From Chara braunii (taxonomy: Eukaryota > Streptophyta > Charophyceae > Charales > Characeae), in NCBI GenBank assembly GCA_003427395.1, contig BFEA01000030.1, positions 383,921 through 422,720 on the forward strand: 38,800 bases of DNA, written 5' to 3'. The notes under the pieces are model-generated. The model ran no database searches. It was given only the letters and a program-made list of their open reading frames with translations, and had not been told where the DNA came from. Shown in pieces: positions 8,707 through 18,042 of the stretch. Position 1 is the first letter of the stretch, and the number at the start of each line of letters is the position of its first letter. A program made the translations under genes and the position numbers.

Positions 8707-8990
8707 GGGCAACAGTGCAAGTCACCGAATGAATTGCCCACTTTGGCATAGTCAAGTGGGACGTTGCAGATGTCCGCAACGAGACAGGCACGACTTATGT
8801 CATGCGTGGAGATGCATGAAAGACATCTGGAACGAGGAACTCATTCCAGGGACCATAGCCTGTTGTGAAAGGAGATCACTGGATTTATCCAGTCCTTGGA
8901 AGATCTCCGACCGTGTAAAGCTCGAGTACGTTGCGTACGTCGTTTTGATTCTCTACCATGACGAATTAATTTATTCATTGTAGTCATATG
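8707..8990 (+). pseudogene. 5' part of the rps3 group II intron (NUMT)
   Basis: The sequence after rps3 codon 24 does not resemble RPS3 protein. It resembles the 5' region of the land-plant rps3 intron as I remember it (GGGCAACAGTGCAAGTCACC, then ATGTCCGCAACGAGACAGGC). No intron 3' end or exon 2 follows, so the fragment is truncated. The intron class assignment rests on position and recollection, not on a folded structure. Confidence 0.55.
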
Positions 8991-9092
8991 TGTGGTTTTG
9001 TTTTTTGTTAATTAAATTAATGCAACTGACAGGCTTCGGTATTGTGACCCGCCTGACCTGACCCTTTGATATGATAGGTATAATATCATATA

Positions 9093-9165
9093 TATCCCTC
9101 ACGGGATTTGAACCCGTGTCTTCGCCATGAGAAAGTGTTGTCCTATACCCCTAGACGAAAGGGAC
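9093..9165 (-). pseudogene. trnE: mitochondrial tRNA-Glu-like pseudogene (NUMT)
   Basis: The minus strand reads GTCCCTTTCGTCTAGGGG... to ...CACGGGTTCAAATCCCGTG then AGGGATA, 73 nt. The acceptor stem (GTCCCTT/GAGGGAT), T arm (ACGGG/CCCGT around TTCAAAT) and D-arm positions fit tRNA-Glu. The anticodon would be CTC rather than the usual TTC, and the anticodon stem has two non-pairs in my alignment, indicating decay. Confidence 0.75.
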
Positions 9166-9173
9166 GAATGAAT

Positions 9174-9198
9174 GTGCTTGTAGCTCAATTGGATAGAC
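9174..9198 (+). pseudogene. 5' half of a tRNA (NUMT)
   Basis: GTGCTTGTAGCTCAATTGG then ATAGAC fits a tRNA acceptor 5' strand plus D arm with a TAGCTCAATTGG A box, reminiscent of mitochondrial trnR. No matching 3' half follows within 150 bp. Confidence 0.5.
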
Positions 9199-9300
9199 CT
9201 CACGGAGTATATCTTGTGTTGCATACCGTATAGGTGCAGACCAGAACAAGAACCGACCTTTCAATACAAGGTATAAGATAGCACAGCGGAAGGCTTAGAT

Positions 9301-10167
9301 ACCAGTGATCCGAACAATCAATGTTGTAATGCAGCCCTGAACATACATCATCATCATCGTTTCATAGTGTGAATGGGTCTGGCGCTCCACACAGGAAGAC
9401 AGCGCCAGCCCAGATCATGCACAGACGAGGAGGAAGGGGATAGACGAAGAGGAGGGGGAAGATGGGAATGTCGTCAACACCAAGTCTTCGGCACAAGCCC
9501 AAATAGTCCCTCGTCGAACTGTCTGAATCCCAAATGTCAAGTCTGGANCCAATGTCGTCAAGTCTCAAGTCACAACTCTATCTCTCTCTGTCGTAGTCTG
9601 AGAAGTCAGGTGGCGAGAGGGTGAGAAGAGAAAGGTGGACTTAGAGGAGGAAGAAGAAGAGCTCTCTCTCTCTCTGTGTCCAGTACTAACCTGTGAAGTT
9701 GGCGCCTTGATGCAGGTACCACGGAGATGGAGATGGAGCGATGGCGCCACAGGTAAGTAATACTGGCCTCCGCCAGTCTCTCTCCACTCTACGATCTACT
9801 ACCTACCAGCGCCCAGCGCTGAAGACTAAGCTACAGCTATGGCGCCCAGCGCCGAAGACTACAGCTAGCGCTACCACTACTGCCTAGCGCTGAAGACTAC
9901 TGCAGCGCTCCTCCTGAGTGCTGCGGCCGAATCCTGAAGACTACCTCTACCTACTGACACTACCTACCCGTGAAGTGCATGGGAACCTCCTATGTACTAC
10001 GGGTGTGCCTCTTGAGCCTGCCGAAGGAAGGCAGGGGCTGCAGCTGCAGCTCCTGCTCGAGCACGTGAGGAACAGGCTATTTTGGGCCTGTTCCGCATCC
10101 CTGTTTCCGTGCCTGAGTCTTAGGGGCAGGTCGAAACAATGAGGGCCTGAAAATGGCCCTCCGTTTC
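9301..10167. other. unrecognised stretch with GCGCTGAAGACTA-type repeats
   Basis: No gene identified. At about 9805-9950 the motif CAGCGC..GC(T/C)GAAGACTA recurs four times with variation. Near 10065-10105 GGAACAGGC pairs with GCCTGTTCC, and GAGGGCC..GGCCCTC forms a hairpin just before the gap. A single N at 9548 marks an uncertain join. Confidence 0.5.
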
Positions 10168-10892
10168 NNNNNNNNNNNNNNNNNNNNNNNNNNNNNNNNN
10201 NNNNNNNNNNNNNNNNNNNNNNNNNNNNNNNNNNNNNNNNNNNNNNNNNNNNNNNNNNNNNNNNNNNNNNNNNNNNNNNNNNNNNNNNNNNNNNNNNNNN
10301 NNNNNNNNNNNNNNNNNNNNNNNNNNNNNNNNNNNNNNNNNNNNNNNNNNNNNNNNNNNNNNNNNNNNNNNNNNNNNNNNNNNNNNNNNNNNNNNNNNNN
10401 NNNNNNNNNNNNNNNNNNNNNNNNNNNNNNNNNNNNNNNNNNNNNNNNNNNNNNNNNNNNNNNNNNNNNNNNNNNNNNNNNNNNNNNNNNNNNNNNNNNN
10501 NNNNNNNNNNNNNNNNNNNNNNNNNNNNNNNNNNNNNNNNNNNNNNNNNNNNNNNNNNNNNNNNNNNNNNNNNNNNNNNNNNNNNNNNNNNNNNNNNNNN
10601 NNNNNNNNNNNNNNNNNNNNNNNNNNNNNNNNNNNNNNNNNNNNNNNNNNNNNNNNNNNNNNNNNNNNNNNNNNNNNNNNNNNNNNNNNNNNNNNNNNNN
10701 NNNNNNNNNNNNNNNNNNNNNNNNNNNNNNNNNNNNNNNNNNNNNNNNNNNNNNNNNNNNNNNNNNNNNNNNNNNNNNNNNNNNNNNNNNNNNNNNNNNN
10801 NNNNNNNNNNNNNNNNNNNNNNNNNNNNNNNNNNNNNNNNNNNNNNNNNNNNNNNNNNNNNNNNNNNNNNNNNNNNNNNNNNNNNNNNNNNN
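10168..10892. other. assembly gap (725 N)
   Basis: Unresolved bases, followed directly by a T-run and AATTTATTTATTT. Nothing can be said of its content. Confidence 1.
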
Positions 10893-10931
10893 TTTTTTTT
10901 TTTTTTAATTTATTTATTTATTTTTTCAAAC

Positions 10932-11166
10932 GGGAAGAACTTTTAAAGGGAGCATGGTATCAACATTTGTGAGGTTAATGAGCAGAGCCATTCTGTGCTG
11001 CTGGGCAATTCGGGGGGAAGAGAGGGGGGGGAAAGGGGAGTGGAAGAGGGGGTGGAAGGGAGGGGGGAACGAAGGAGGAGGGGGTGGGCTGGTAGGAAGA
11101 ACCTTTTAAAGGGAACATGGTATCCTCATTTGTGAGGTTAATGAGTGGAGCCATTCTGTGGTTCGG
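10932..11166 (+). repeat. two further copies of the conserved unit around a G-rich block
   Basis: Copies at 10932-11008 and 11089-11166 share GGAAGAAC, TTTTAAAGGGA(G/A)CATGG, TATC, ATTTGTGAGGTTAATGAG and GGAGCCATTCTGTG. The block between them (about 11009-11088) is G-rich like 8402-8560. With the copy at 8561 this is a G-block/unit tandem array. Confidence 0.85.
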
Positions 11167-11180
11167 GGTGGAAGGTGTAT

Positions 11181-11290
11181 GTGATGGGGCAATATTGCAA
11201 ACAGCGCGAGTACACAGAGGGTACCAACCTGAGGAGGGGAAAGGCCCTTGCAGGCTTGTACTCGCACTGTTTGCAATATTGCCCCATCAC
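11181..11290. repeat. long near-perfect hairpin (36-bp arms, 38-nt loop)
   Basis: The left arm 11181-11216 (GTGATGGGGCAATATTGCAA to CGAGTACACAG) is the reverse complement of 11255-11290, apart from one C/T difference (a G-U pair in RNA) and a one-base offset near the loop. Size and shape suit a microRNA precursor, or the remnant of a small foldback element. Confidence 0.85.
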
Positions 11291-11309
11291 CTAGTATCCT
11301 CTTCTTTGA

Positions 11310-12125
11310 ATCGTATGTTCAGCATACACCAGGTACGTTCTCTCTCCTCCCCTCATCACACCTTGACTCCCCTCTGCATGCGCCTCCTACCCGAAGACCA
11401 CCATCGCCATTACCTGCTACCCGCACGCGCAGCCCGGCGATGGCCGCCGTTCGCCCACTGCGACCGCAGCGCCCTCTCACCTCTTAGCGCCCGCGTGCGC
11501 CCCGGCCTGGCTGCTCAGCGCAGCGTCGCAAGGCAGAGCAGCAGCGTGGCCGCATTGCCTGCTCAGGCCCGAATCCTTCCCCAGGGGAGCTCACTCTCCT
11601 TTATGGTAAACTCCCCTGCTGCTGGCCAGTCTGCCCAGGTGTGTAGGGGCCCAGTAGCTTCAGGCTGGCCCCAAGTGTCTGCGCCCAGGCCCAGTTTCAG
11701 ATACTGGCCTGGGCCTCGTGCGGTTAGGCCCGTCCAGGCAGCCTCCCAGGCTCCAAGGGTTTGCCGCTCTCCCATTGGCTCACGGTAGAAGTGTGATGAC
11801 AATGCTGCGTTCTCATTGGTCCGCGGCCTTTCCATGATGTGTCGGCCTCTCAGTGTGTGTGCCAGGGCGCAACCACCTGAGCCCTGGGCTCAACTGTACA
11901 GCGCAGCCACAGCTTCCGGAATGAGCCACGAAAGGCTCACGTTGCTTTGTAACCAACTGGCGTGCTGCAACTGTCTGATACCCGATTTACGGAAAATGTC
12001 CAAAATTGGCCTCCAGCAGATATTCAGGCGCCTTCACTTAGGGCGGGCTCGAGGCCTGCTGGGGGCCACAGCCCAGAACACTTGCTTGTCTGATAAGGGC
12101 CCTGCGATGACTGAATCCTCGCATT
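11310..12125 (+). repeat. dispersed repeat R1, copy 2
   Basis: It shares with copy 3 (reverse complement of 30504-31435) the ordered landmarks CACCAGGTA, AAGACCACCATCGCCAT, GGCCCAGT, CAGGCAGCC, two ATTGG (inverted CCAAT) boxes, ATGATGTGTCGGCCTCT, AACCAACTGGC(G/A)TGCTGC, CTTCACTTAGGGCGGGC and CCTCGCA. It ends within about 40 bp of the polyprotein stop of element A, so A lacks a recognisable 3' LTR. Confidence 0.75.
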
Positions 12126-12162
12126 CCATCCCCCTTAGCTTCGAAAGTCCGCCGAGATGCTC

Positions 12163-13690
12163 TTACGCAGGTGTTTTCCTCTTTAACTTCCGTTCATACT
12201 CGGCCACGATTTGAGGCGATGTTTTGACAAGCTCTCTTTTGTGAACCAACAATCTTCCTTCGGATCCGTATGGTGCCTGAATCAGACCCGGTACTCCTTC
12301 ATAGGCTTGGGCGGTTTTCCCCTGCCAACAGGCTTGGGGACAGGCAAGTCTCTGTGTTCCAAAATGCCGTCCACGTCCACATGACCATCCATGGTTGGGG
12401 GCAGCATTGATCTCCTTGATGGGAACTGATCAGTCTCAACGAAAGGTGCAAGCTTGGAAGCGTGAAATACAGGGTAAGTGCACAGATGTCCAGGGATTCG
12501 TATGATGTAAGAGGGCCATCCAAATCAGTACCAACAATATCCAAGACTTCCCAAGGACCAAAATACTGAGGTATTAGTTTCCGATAGATTCTGAATGCCT
12601 GTCCTAATTCACTAGCCTTTACCCAGACACGTTCCCCTACCTGAAATGTGGACTGTCGTCTATGTTTGTTCTCAGAGGCAATCATTGCCTCCTTAGATTT
12701 CTGATATGCTCGACAGCCTGCTGCAGCAACCTTTCATACTGGACACCAAACTCTATGGTTCCAGGCATTGTAACTTGTCGGTTTTCTGGAAGGAGGAAGT
12801 CTAGTGCAGATTTAGGCCTCCACCCGAGATGCAGCTCGTTCGGGCTGACGCCGGTGGTGCTGTGTACAGCGTTGTTATAGAGACTGGCGATGAGAGGCAA
12901 TTTCTCATCCAGTCATCTTGGCTGGGCTTGATGTAGTGCCTCAGCAAATGCTGCACCACGTGGTTCATCTGTTCCGCTTGGCCGTTGGCTTCGGGATGAT
13001 TCCTCGAAGTCATTTGAAGTTGGCTGCCCATTTGTTCTGCGGCCTTCTTCCACATCTCACTGGTGAAACAGACATCCCTATCACTAACAATGCTCTTGGG
13101 CAGTCCAAAGTCACGCACCCAGTTATCCATAAATAACTTGATGATGTGGTCGGTCTTGGCTGTCTTGGCTGTTTCTGGTATGGGAAGTAGTCTAGCATGA
13201 GTACTTAGTAAACCTGTCCACTATGACGAAGATGTGCATCTTGCCACTCTTGCTGGTCACGAGGGTATCCATGAAATCCATGGAGGCACTCTGTCCTGGA
13301 CCCGCAGGAATGGGCAAGGGCTTGCGTAACCCAAACGGAGCTTGAGTTTGCGGCTTATCCCGCTGACTGAACGCACTTCTTCGTATTATCAAGCATACCA
13401 GGCCACCAGAAACGCTGCACCTAGTTACCACTAGTCTTCTTGTAGCCGAAGTGACCAGTTGCATCATGACTTTCACCTAAAAATAAAATACGCAAAATCT
13501 CACTAGACGGCATACACAGTTTTTTAAACCCTGCCTTCTCAAAAAAGAGGAAACCATCCACCATCACAAACTCGTCATATGTAGCCTTGTCGTTAATCTC
13601 TAGTTTGTGTATGATGTCCATCATGATGGGATCTTCCTTGTAGGCTCCCACCAACAATCGAGTTACATCATCAGATAGGCCAAATTCAGT
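12163..13690 (-). pseudogene. element A integrase with chromodomain-like C-terminus (broken)
   Basis: In pieces it reads: His pair of the zinc-binding domain (ESHDATGHFG, about 13445-13480), the core region with first Asp (SMDFMDTLV), second Asp (IVSDRDVCF) and Glu (HPEANGQAEQMN), a GPY-like segment (PQYFGPWEVLDIVG), and a C-terminal tail (EHRDLPVPKP..., KEYRV-stop-FRHHTDPKEDCWF) resembling the YLVKWKGY...TWE pattern of chromodomains. The last stop is at 12163-12165. At least four frame changes and an in-frame TGA interrupt it. Chromodomains in this position direct integration to particular chromatin in chromoviruses. Confidence 0.8.
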
Positions 13691-14212
13691 AATTGGCGCA
13701 CCTAGGTAGTCTGTCCTACGCGGCAGCGCATCAACAACCTTATTGTATTCTCCCTTCACATAGTCTAGCTTAGAGTGATACGGATTTATGACTTCAATCC
13801 ATCGTTTGAGGGCATCAGAGAGAACAGGTTGCGTCTTAGTCCACTTGAGTGGCTGATGGTTAGCTCTCAAGTAGAAGAACCTTCCCAACAGGTAGTGCCT
13901 CCAGTGGACAAGAGCCTTATAAAGGGCATAGAGTTCCTTGTCGTTGGAGGACTTCGCCAACTTTTTAGATGGCATCTTCTTACTGATGTACTCGATCGAC
14001 CTTAACTCCTTCCCTTCCTGCTGGGCCAGCATTGCGCCAATGCCATATTGGCTTGCATCAGTGGTTATGATGAATGACTTCTCCGAATTAGGAAGCATGA
14101 GAATCTCATGATGCATGAGAGCATACTTCAAACGTTTGAAGGCTCCCTCACGTTCGTTTGTCCATTCCCATGATGTGTCAAGGCGTGTTAGATCAGTCAA
14201 AGGGGCGACCAC
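13690..14212 (-). pseudogene. element A RNase H
   Basis: It reads IITTDASQYGIGAMLAQQ (first Asp), SSNDKELYALYKAL (Glu) and LRANHQPLKW, where the usual TDHQPL is ANHQPL, so the third acidic residue is Asn. VVDALPRR supplies the terminal Asp. The domain degrades the RNA strand of the RNA:DNA hybrid during reverse transcription. It is in the same open frame as the start of the integrase zinc domain. Confidence 0.85.
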
Positions 14213-14935
14213 CGTACTATAATTCTTGACAAAATTGCGGTAGTAGCCAGTTATCCCTAAGAATAATATGACCTCCGTCGCAAACTGAGGTTGTGGTCAG
14301 TCACGAATGCTAGCCACCTTCGCATCTTCGGGACTAACCCCATCCGCGGATACTTTATGGCCCAAGTATAAGATCTTTGTGTGCCCAAACTCGCATTTTT
14401 CTTGCTTGATCTTGTATTTGTGCTATCTAAGGAGGGCTAGCACAAGATCTAAGTGTTGCACATGGTCCTTGACGGTCTTACTAAGGATGAGAATATCGTC
14501 GAGGTGCACGACGATAAACTTATCCAAGTAATCATGAAACACCCTATTCATGGCATGTTGGAACATACCCCGTGCATTGCGAAGGTTAAAGGGCATCACC
14601 ACAAACTCGTACAGACCGTACCTAGTCTGAAATGCGGTTTTGTGCTGATCCTTCGGTCTAATGGCAATTTGATGGTAGTCGGACTTAAGATCTATCTTTG
14701 TAAAGTACTTACATCCCTGCACCCTATCCAATAGGTTGTCGATGCGGGCCAGAGGCTCTGCATTTTTGGTGATGACATTGAGGCCTCTATAATCAATGCA
14801 CATCCTTAGTGATCCCCCCTTCTTCAGAACGAATAGAACTGGTGAGCCGAAGGGGCAAATACTAGGACATATCCAACACTTCTCTGTGAGCTCTTTCAGT
14901 TGCTGACGAAGCTCGTCCAACTCGGTCGGAACCAT
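14213..14935 (-). pseudogene. element A reverse transcriptase
   Basis: Gypsy RT motifs are in order: [76 protein letters not shown] and [13 protein letters not shown]. The catalytic box is HLDD rather than YLDD; both Asp remain but Tyr is His. The thumb continues in a shifted frame (CEFGHTKILYLGHKVSADGV, FLGITGYYRNFV) with an in-frame stop, and then joins VVAPLTDL. The active-site change and breaks argue it is inactive. Confidence 0.9.
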
Positions 14936-15248
14936 TTTATAGATCCTGCTCTTTGGTGTTTTGCTACTTGGGATGATTTCTATGGCATGGACAACCTCCC
15001 TGTCTACGGCTCTTGAAGGCTCCTCAAACAGATCGAGGTACTTAGCAATGAGAGATTTTATCTCTGGGGTGATTTAATGGCCTCCCCTTTCCCAGAAATG
15101 AATACTAAGTGCATACCCTCCTCTTGGTTCTTTTTATAATAGTTCTGGAACACAGATGCACACATGCACCCGTGGGAGTCAGCTAACCTACTAGCTCTAT
15201 ACTTAGCTAGTCTAATGGTCCTCCCATCAGGCAAAACATGCTTGAGCA

Positions 15249-15629
15249 CTTTTCATCCCTGTCAAACTGGGGTTTGGCAACCTTGGGGTAGTCCATACCT
15301 AACAACATTTCAAATGGCAAGTCATCGCTAGTTAGAACGAAATCTAATGATTAAGTTCCCCACCTCCATAGGAGAAGGTGCAGACCACGTCCTTGACATA
15401 GTCTTTGACCAACAAGGGCTCTTTGTTGCCTAGAGTAGATGCTACAAGTCTACTCAAGCGTTGCACCCGGTCCCCTAGGCGCAATCTCTCAATGTAGTCG
15501 CCACTTATGAAGTTCCGCATGGAGCCAATGCCTACAAAGGCACCACACTTGCAGTTACCTACACCGACTTCCACTACGAAATGCTCCCCTCTAGGACGTC
15601 TAGATAGTGCCACCCAAAACTCACGAGGG
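15249..15629 (-). pseudogene. element A aspartic protease (catalytic triad lost)
   Basis: GAFVGIGSMRNFIS occupies the place of the retropepsin active site (A-L-x-D-T-G-S/A-x-x-x-F-I-S); Asp-Thr is replaced by Gly-Ile. Downstream LTSDDLPFEMLLGMDYPKVA is the usual hydrophobic LLG-MD segment of plant gypsy proteases, reached after a stop and a frame change near 15345. The N-terminal side ends at 15629, where the LTR of element B begins; the open frame continues into B only by chance. Confidence 0.85.
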
Positions 15630-16469
15630 TGTGACGCGCCAACTTCCGGACCTGCGCTACCTTCCCGCCCCCCCCTGTTTCTCTGTCTTTTTGTCAAATT
15701 TTGGATGACCATCCGACGAGGCCTTTTTTTTTTGTATTTTCATGAATGTAATATGCAAGGCCCTCGGACCTATTTTTGGAAATTTGTCTTTTTTTGCAGA
15801 TTGGGAATTACCTGGAAATTACGCGCGCCTTAGCGAGCGCGCTAGGAATTTGGGGTCGACGGTTAGGAATTTCGAGATAAGCGGAATCCGACGTGTCCTT
15901 TCTTGTGCATGAATATTCGCAACTTCATCTTGGTAAGCTCTGGGAATTTTCGCAGAAATCTGAATAGGCGTAGGACTTTTCCACGCGCCCGTTTTTCCGC
16001 GCGGATATGGTATTTTTCAATTTGAATTAGTCGTAACTGTTTCGGTGTCTTTTTGCCTTCGCGACAGCGCCGTGCATGTGAGCCTCCCCTCCCCACTTCC
16101 CCCGTTGTCCTCGACAATCCCTTCCTCGCGCTCATACTCCTCTCTTTGTAACCGTTTCCCATCTCCCCATCACCTTGCACACCTTTTCTCTCCTTCTTGA
16201 TTGTTTGAATCTTGGTTCCGTTTTGCGCTATTCTTCGCACTCTTCTTCTTCCCACTCTGATCCCCCGCGCTGAAACAACACGATCCCCTCCCTCTAACCA
16301 AAAAGACACGTCGTGTAAGAGGATAATTCTTGATACACGACGATTTTGATTGCCTACAGCTGGGATCCAAAGGATCGACATGGCTTTCGACGGGCAATCC
16401 CTGAGTCTTCTCCTACTTCTCCCTGTTTCAGTCCTAACCCGTCCTAGCATTTATCCTTTTTTCCGCAAC

Positions 16470-16476
16470 TATAAAT
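16470..16476 (+). promoter_or_regulatory. TATA box of element B 5' LTR
   Basis: TATAAAT in the context CAACTATAAATTCCGCAAGC, about 840 bases into the LTR. In the 3' LTR the same place (26616-26622) reads TCTAAAT, so that copy has lost the box. A similar CACACTATAAATTTGCGC lies upstream of the related ORF at 33.4-34.0 kb (minus). Confidence 0.6.
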
Positions 16477-17144
16477 TCCGCAAGCGCTCCCGAAAATCTC
16501 TCTCTTGACTCATCATCTCGCTTCCGGGAAGTCGTGGCTAGACGGTATAAAGGAAGGTGCGAGTCGAAAAGTCTCGACGAGCAGGTTGTAGTCGTGGCGC
16601 TCGGCATGTTGGGTCGCACGACGGACTGTGGGATCCGAGCAGGGCCGCGCAGAGGCTAAGTCGGCGGGGTGATGATCGCTATGGTGGATTGGCACATGAA
16701 GGTCGGGATCGTCAGTGCAAGTGAAACGTTCGAGTCGGAAGTGAGTGAGTGCATGGTTCGGGGCCATGGTGCAATTTTATGACGGTAGTGGTTTCTCTCC
16801 TTTCTATTCCAAAGTTGTCTCTTCGAATGTGAGTTTTTGATCGCTCGGTTTTTGAGCCAAGACATCTCTGGGCAAGATCGCCTGACACTCTGTGATTGCT
16901 TTCTACTCATTTTTCCCTCCTAGTCTGTGTCCCTACTCTCCCTTCTTCGGTTGCGACATGTCATAATGGATGAATTATGGTGACCTTGTTTCTCTTGCTT
17001 CGGTATGTGCATGTAGTGAGCCGTGATTGAAGGTTTTGTTGTAGCATGATTGAACGGATGATTGGTTGAGCGACTGAATGATCGGGTTGCCTAGATTGAC
17101 AGACGGATGATGTATGATTAGGATCTGTGCTTACCTTTGTTGCC

Positions 17145-17678
17145 ATGTGGACTGACAGCCCCAACTCGACCGGGCGCCAACTTCCCGTGCCCCCGCCGCG
17201 CCCCTTCCCGTACAACGAGGAAAGGACACGGGTATGCGAGTGGGACGTACGAGAAGCCGTCGACAAGATCGGAGGGCGTTATTACTTTCCTTTCGAAACT
17301 TAGTGCTCTGGATTCGTTGATGCGGGTTTTGTTATCATCGATACACACTTTCCGCCATATTCGTTGGTATTGCCTTTTTACGAGATGATCGTCGTCCCAT
17401 GGGCGGCAGTGGAGCCTCATTGGCCTAATACTCTGTGCAGCGATTGTCGCCGCATCGAGCGTTATCAGACCAAGGGGTTTCACTATCGCACACACGCCGA
17501 GGACGAACATAAGGAAAATGCCACCCGGTTGAGTCCCTCCACGTCGAACTCGGAGTTGTGTAGCGAGCACCGACGCGACCTCATCTGAAAACAAGATACC
17601 AAGTGTGTACCCGCCCCCTGTCACGCAAAACGAAGGGCGACGGATCGTTGGGAAGTCCAGCGATACTGTTTGGATTGA
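17145..17678 (+). pseudogene. LTR-encoded ORF, 5' LTR copy (two nonsense codons)
   Basis: It has the same 177-codon length as the intact copy in the 3' LTR with no indels, but codon 53 is TAG (17301, CAG in the other copy) and codon 148 is TGA (17586, CGA in the other copy). Of 28 base differences between copies I count 4 synonymous, 22 missense and 2 nonsense, close to neutral expectation, so the copies have drifted without constraint since insertion. Confidence 0.75.
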
Positions 17679-17905
17679 ATTTCCCATAGCTGCGAGTCCC
17701 GCGCACGCTTTTTTTTCCTTAAGACCCGCGCGGCGACGGATCTTTTTCTTACTACAGTCGGACCAACACGGGGGATTTCAGTTCCGTCTGTGTCCCCGCA
17801 CTCAATTTTTCAAAAATCCTTGACACACCCCATCATCGTTGCCTTTCCCGGGCCCCTTCCGCGAACCGCAACGCTCCGACCGGAAGGTAGCGCAGGGCGT
17901 GAGGT

Positions 17906-17918
17906 TGGTATCGGAGCC
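17906..17918 (+). other. primer binding site of element B (initiator tRNA-Met type)
   Basis: TGGTATCGGAGCC differs by one base from TGGTATCAGAGCC, the complement of the 3' end of plant initiator tRNA-Met and the commonest primer site of plant LTR retrotransposons. It fixes the 5' LTR end at about 17905. Confidence 0.85.
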
Positions 17919-18042
17919 AACACGTGTCGGTTCTGACGATTAGTAAGATGAGCTGGCGAAGGGAAGAACCACCAACCGACCTAATCGGTTGAGTCCTCCG
18001 ATTATCCGACAAAGGTCTGCCGAAACTCAACCAGAGTTGCCC

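Larger units (their letters stand above)
8596..9300 (+). other. mitochondrial DNA insertion (NUMT), right edge uncertain
   Basis: Three features typical of a plant-type mitochondrial genome lie in about 600 bp: the rps3 start with intron, a trnE-like sequence on the minus strand, and a tRNA 5' half. The left edge is sharp at 8595/8596, where a nuclear repeat stops. The right edge is not sharp; the last plausibly organellar sequence is near 9300. Confidence 0.75.
15630..17905 (+). repeat. element B 5' LTR (about 2.28 kb)
   Basis: It starts TGTGACGCGCCAAC at 15630, identical to 25681. It carries a TATA-like box at 16470 and an ORF at 17145-17678. The similarity to the 3' copy ends near 17700, but the primer site only begins at 17906, so the true LTR end is near 17905 and the right-hand copy is truncated. 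Its exact final base is not certain. Confidence 0.85.

Noticed and set aside
8707-8983. Continuation of the rps3 frame for 92 codons past exon 1.
   Set aside because: The residues do not resemble RPS3 and begin at the known intron position, so this is read-through into the intron.
10153-10908. A 251-codon open frame.
   Set aside because: It consists almost wholly of N bases from the gap.
15863-16450. Minus-strand open frame of 195 codons in the 5' LTR, with a 173-codon match at 26075-26596 in the 3' LTR.
   Set aside because: Similarity is expected because the LTRs are copies. The two frames break differently and span the LTR TATA region; no motif or independent relative was seen.
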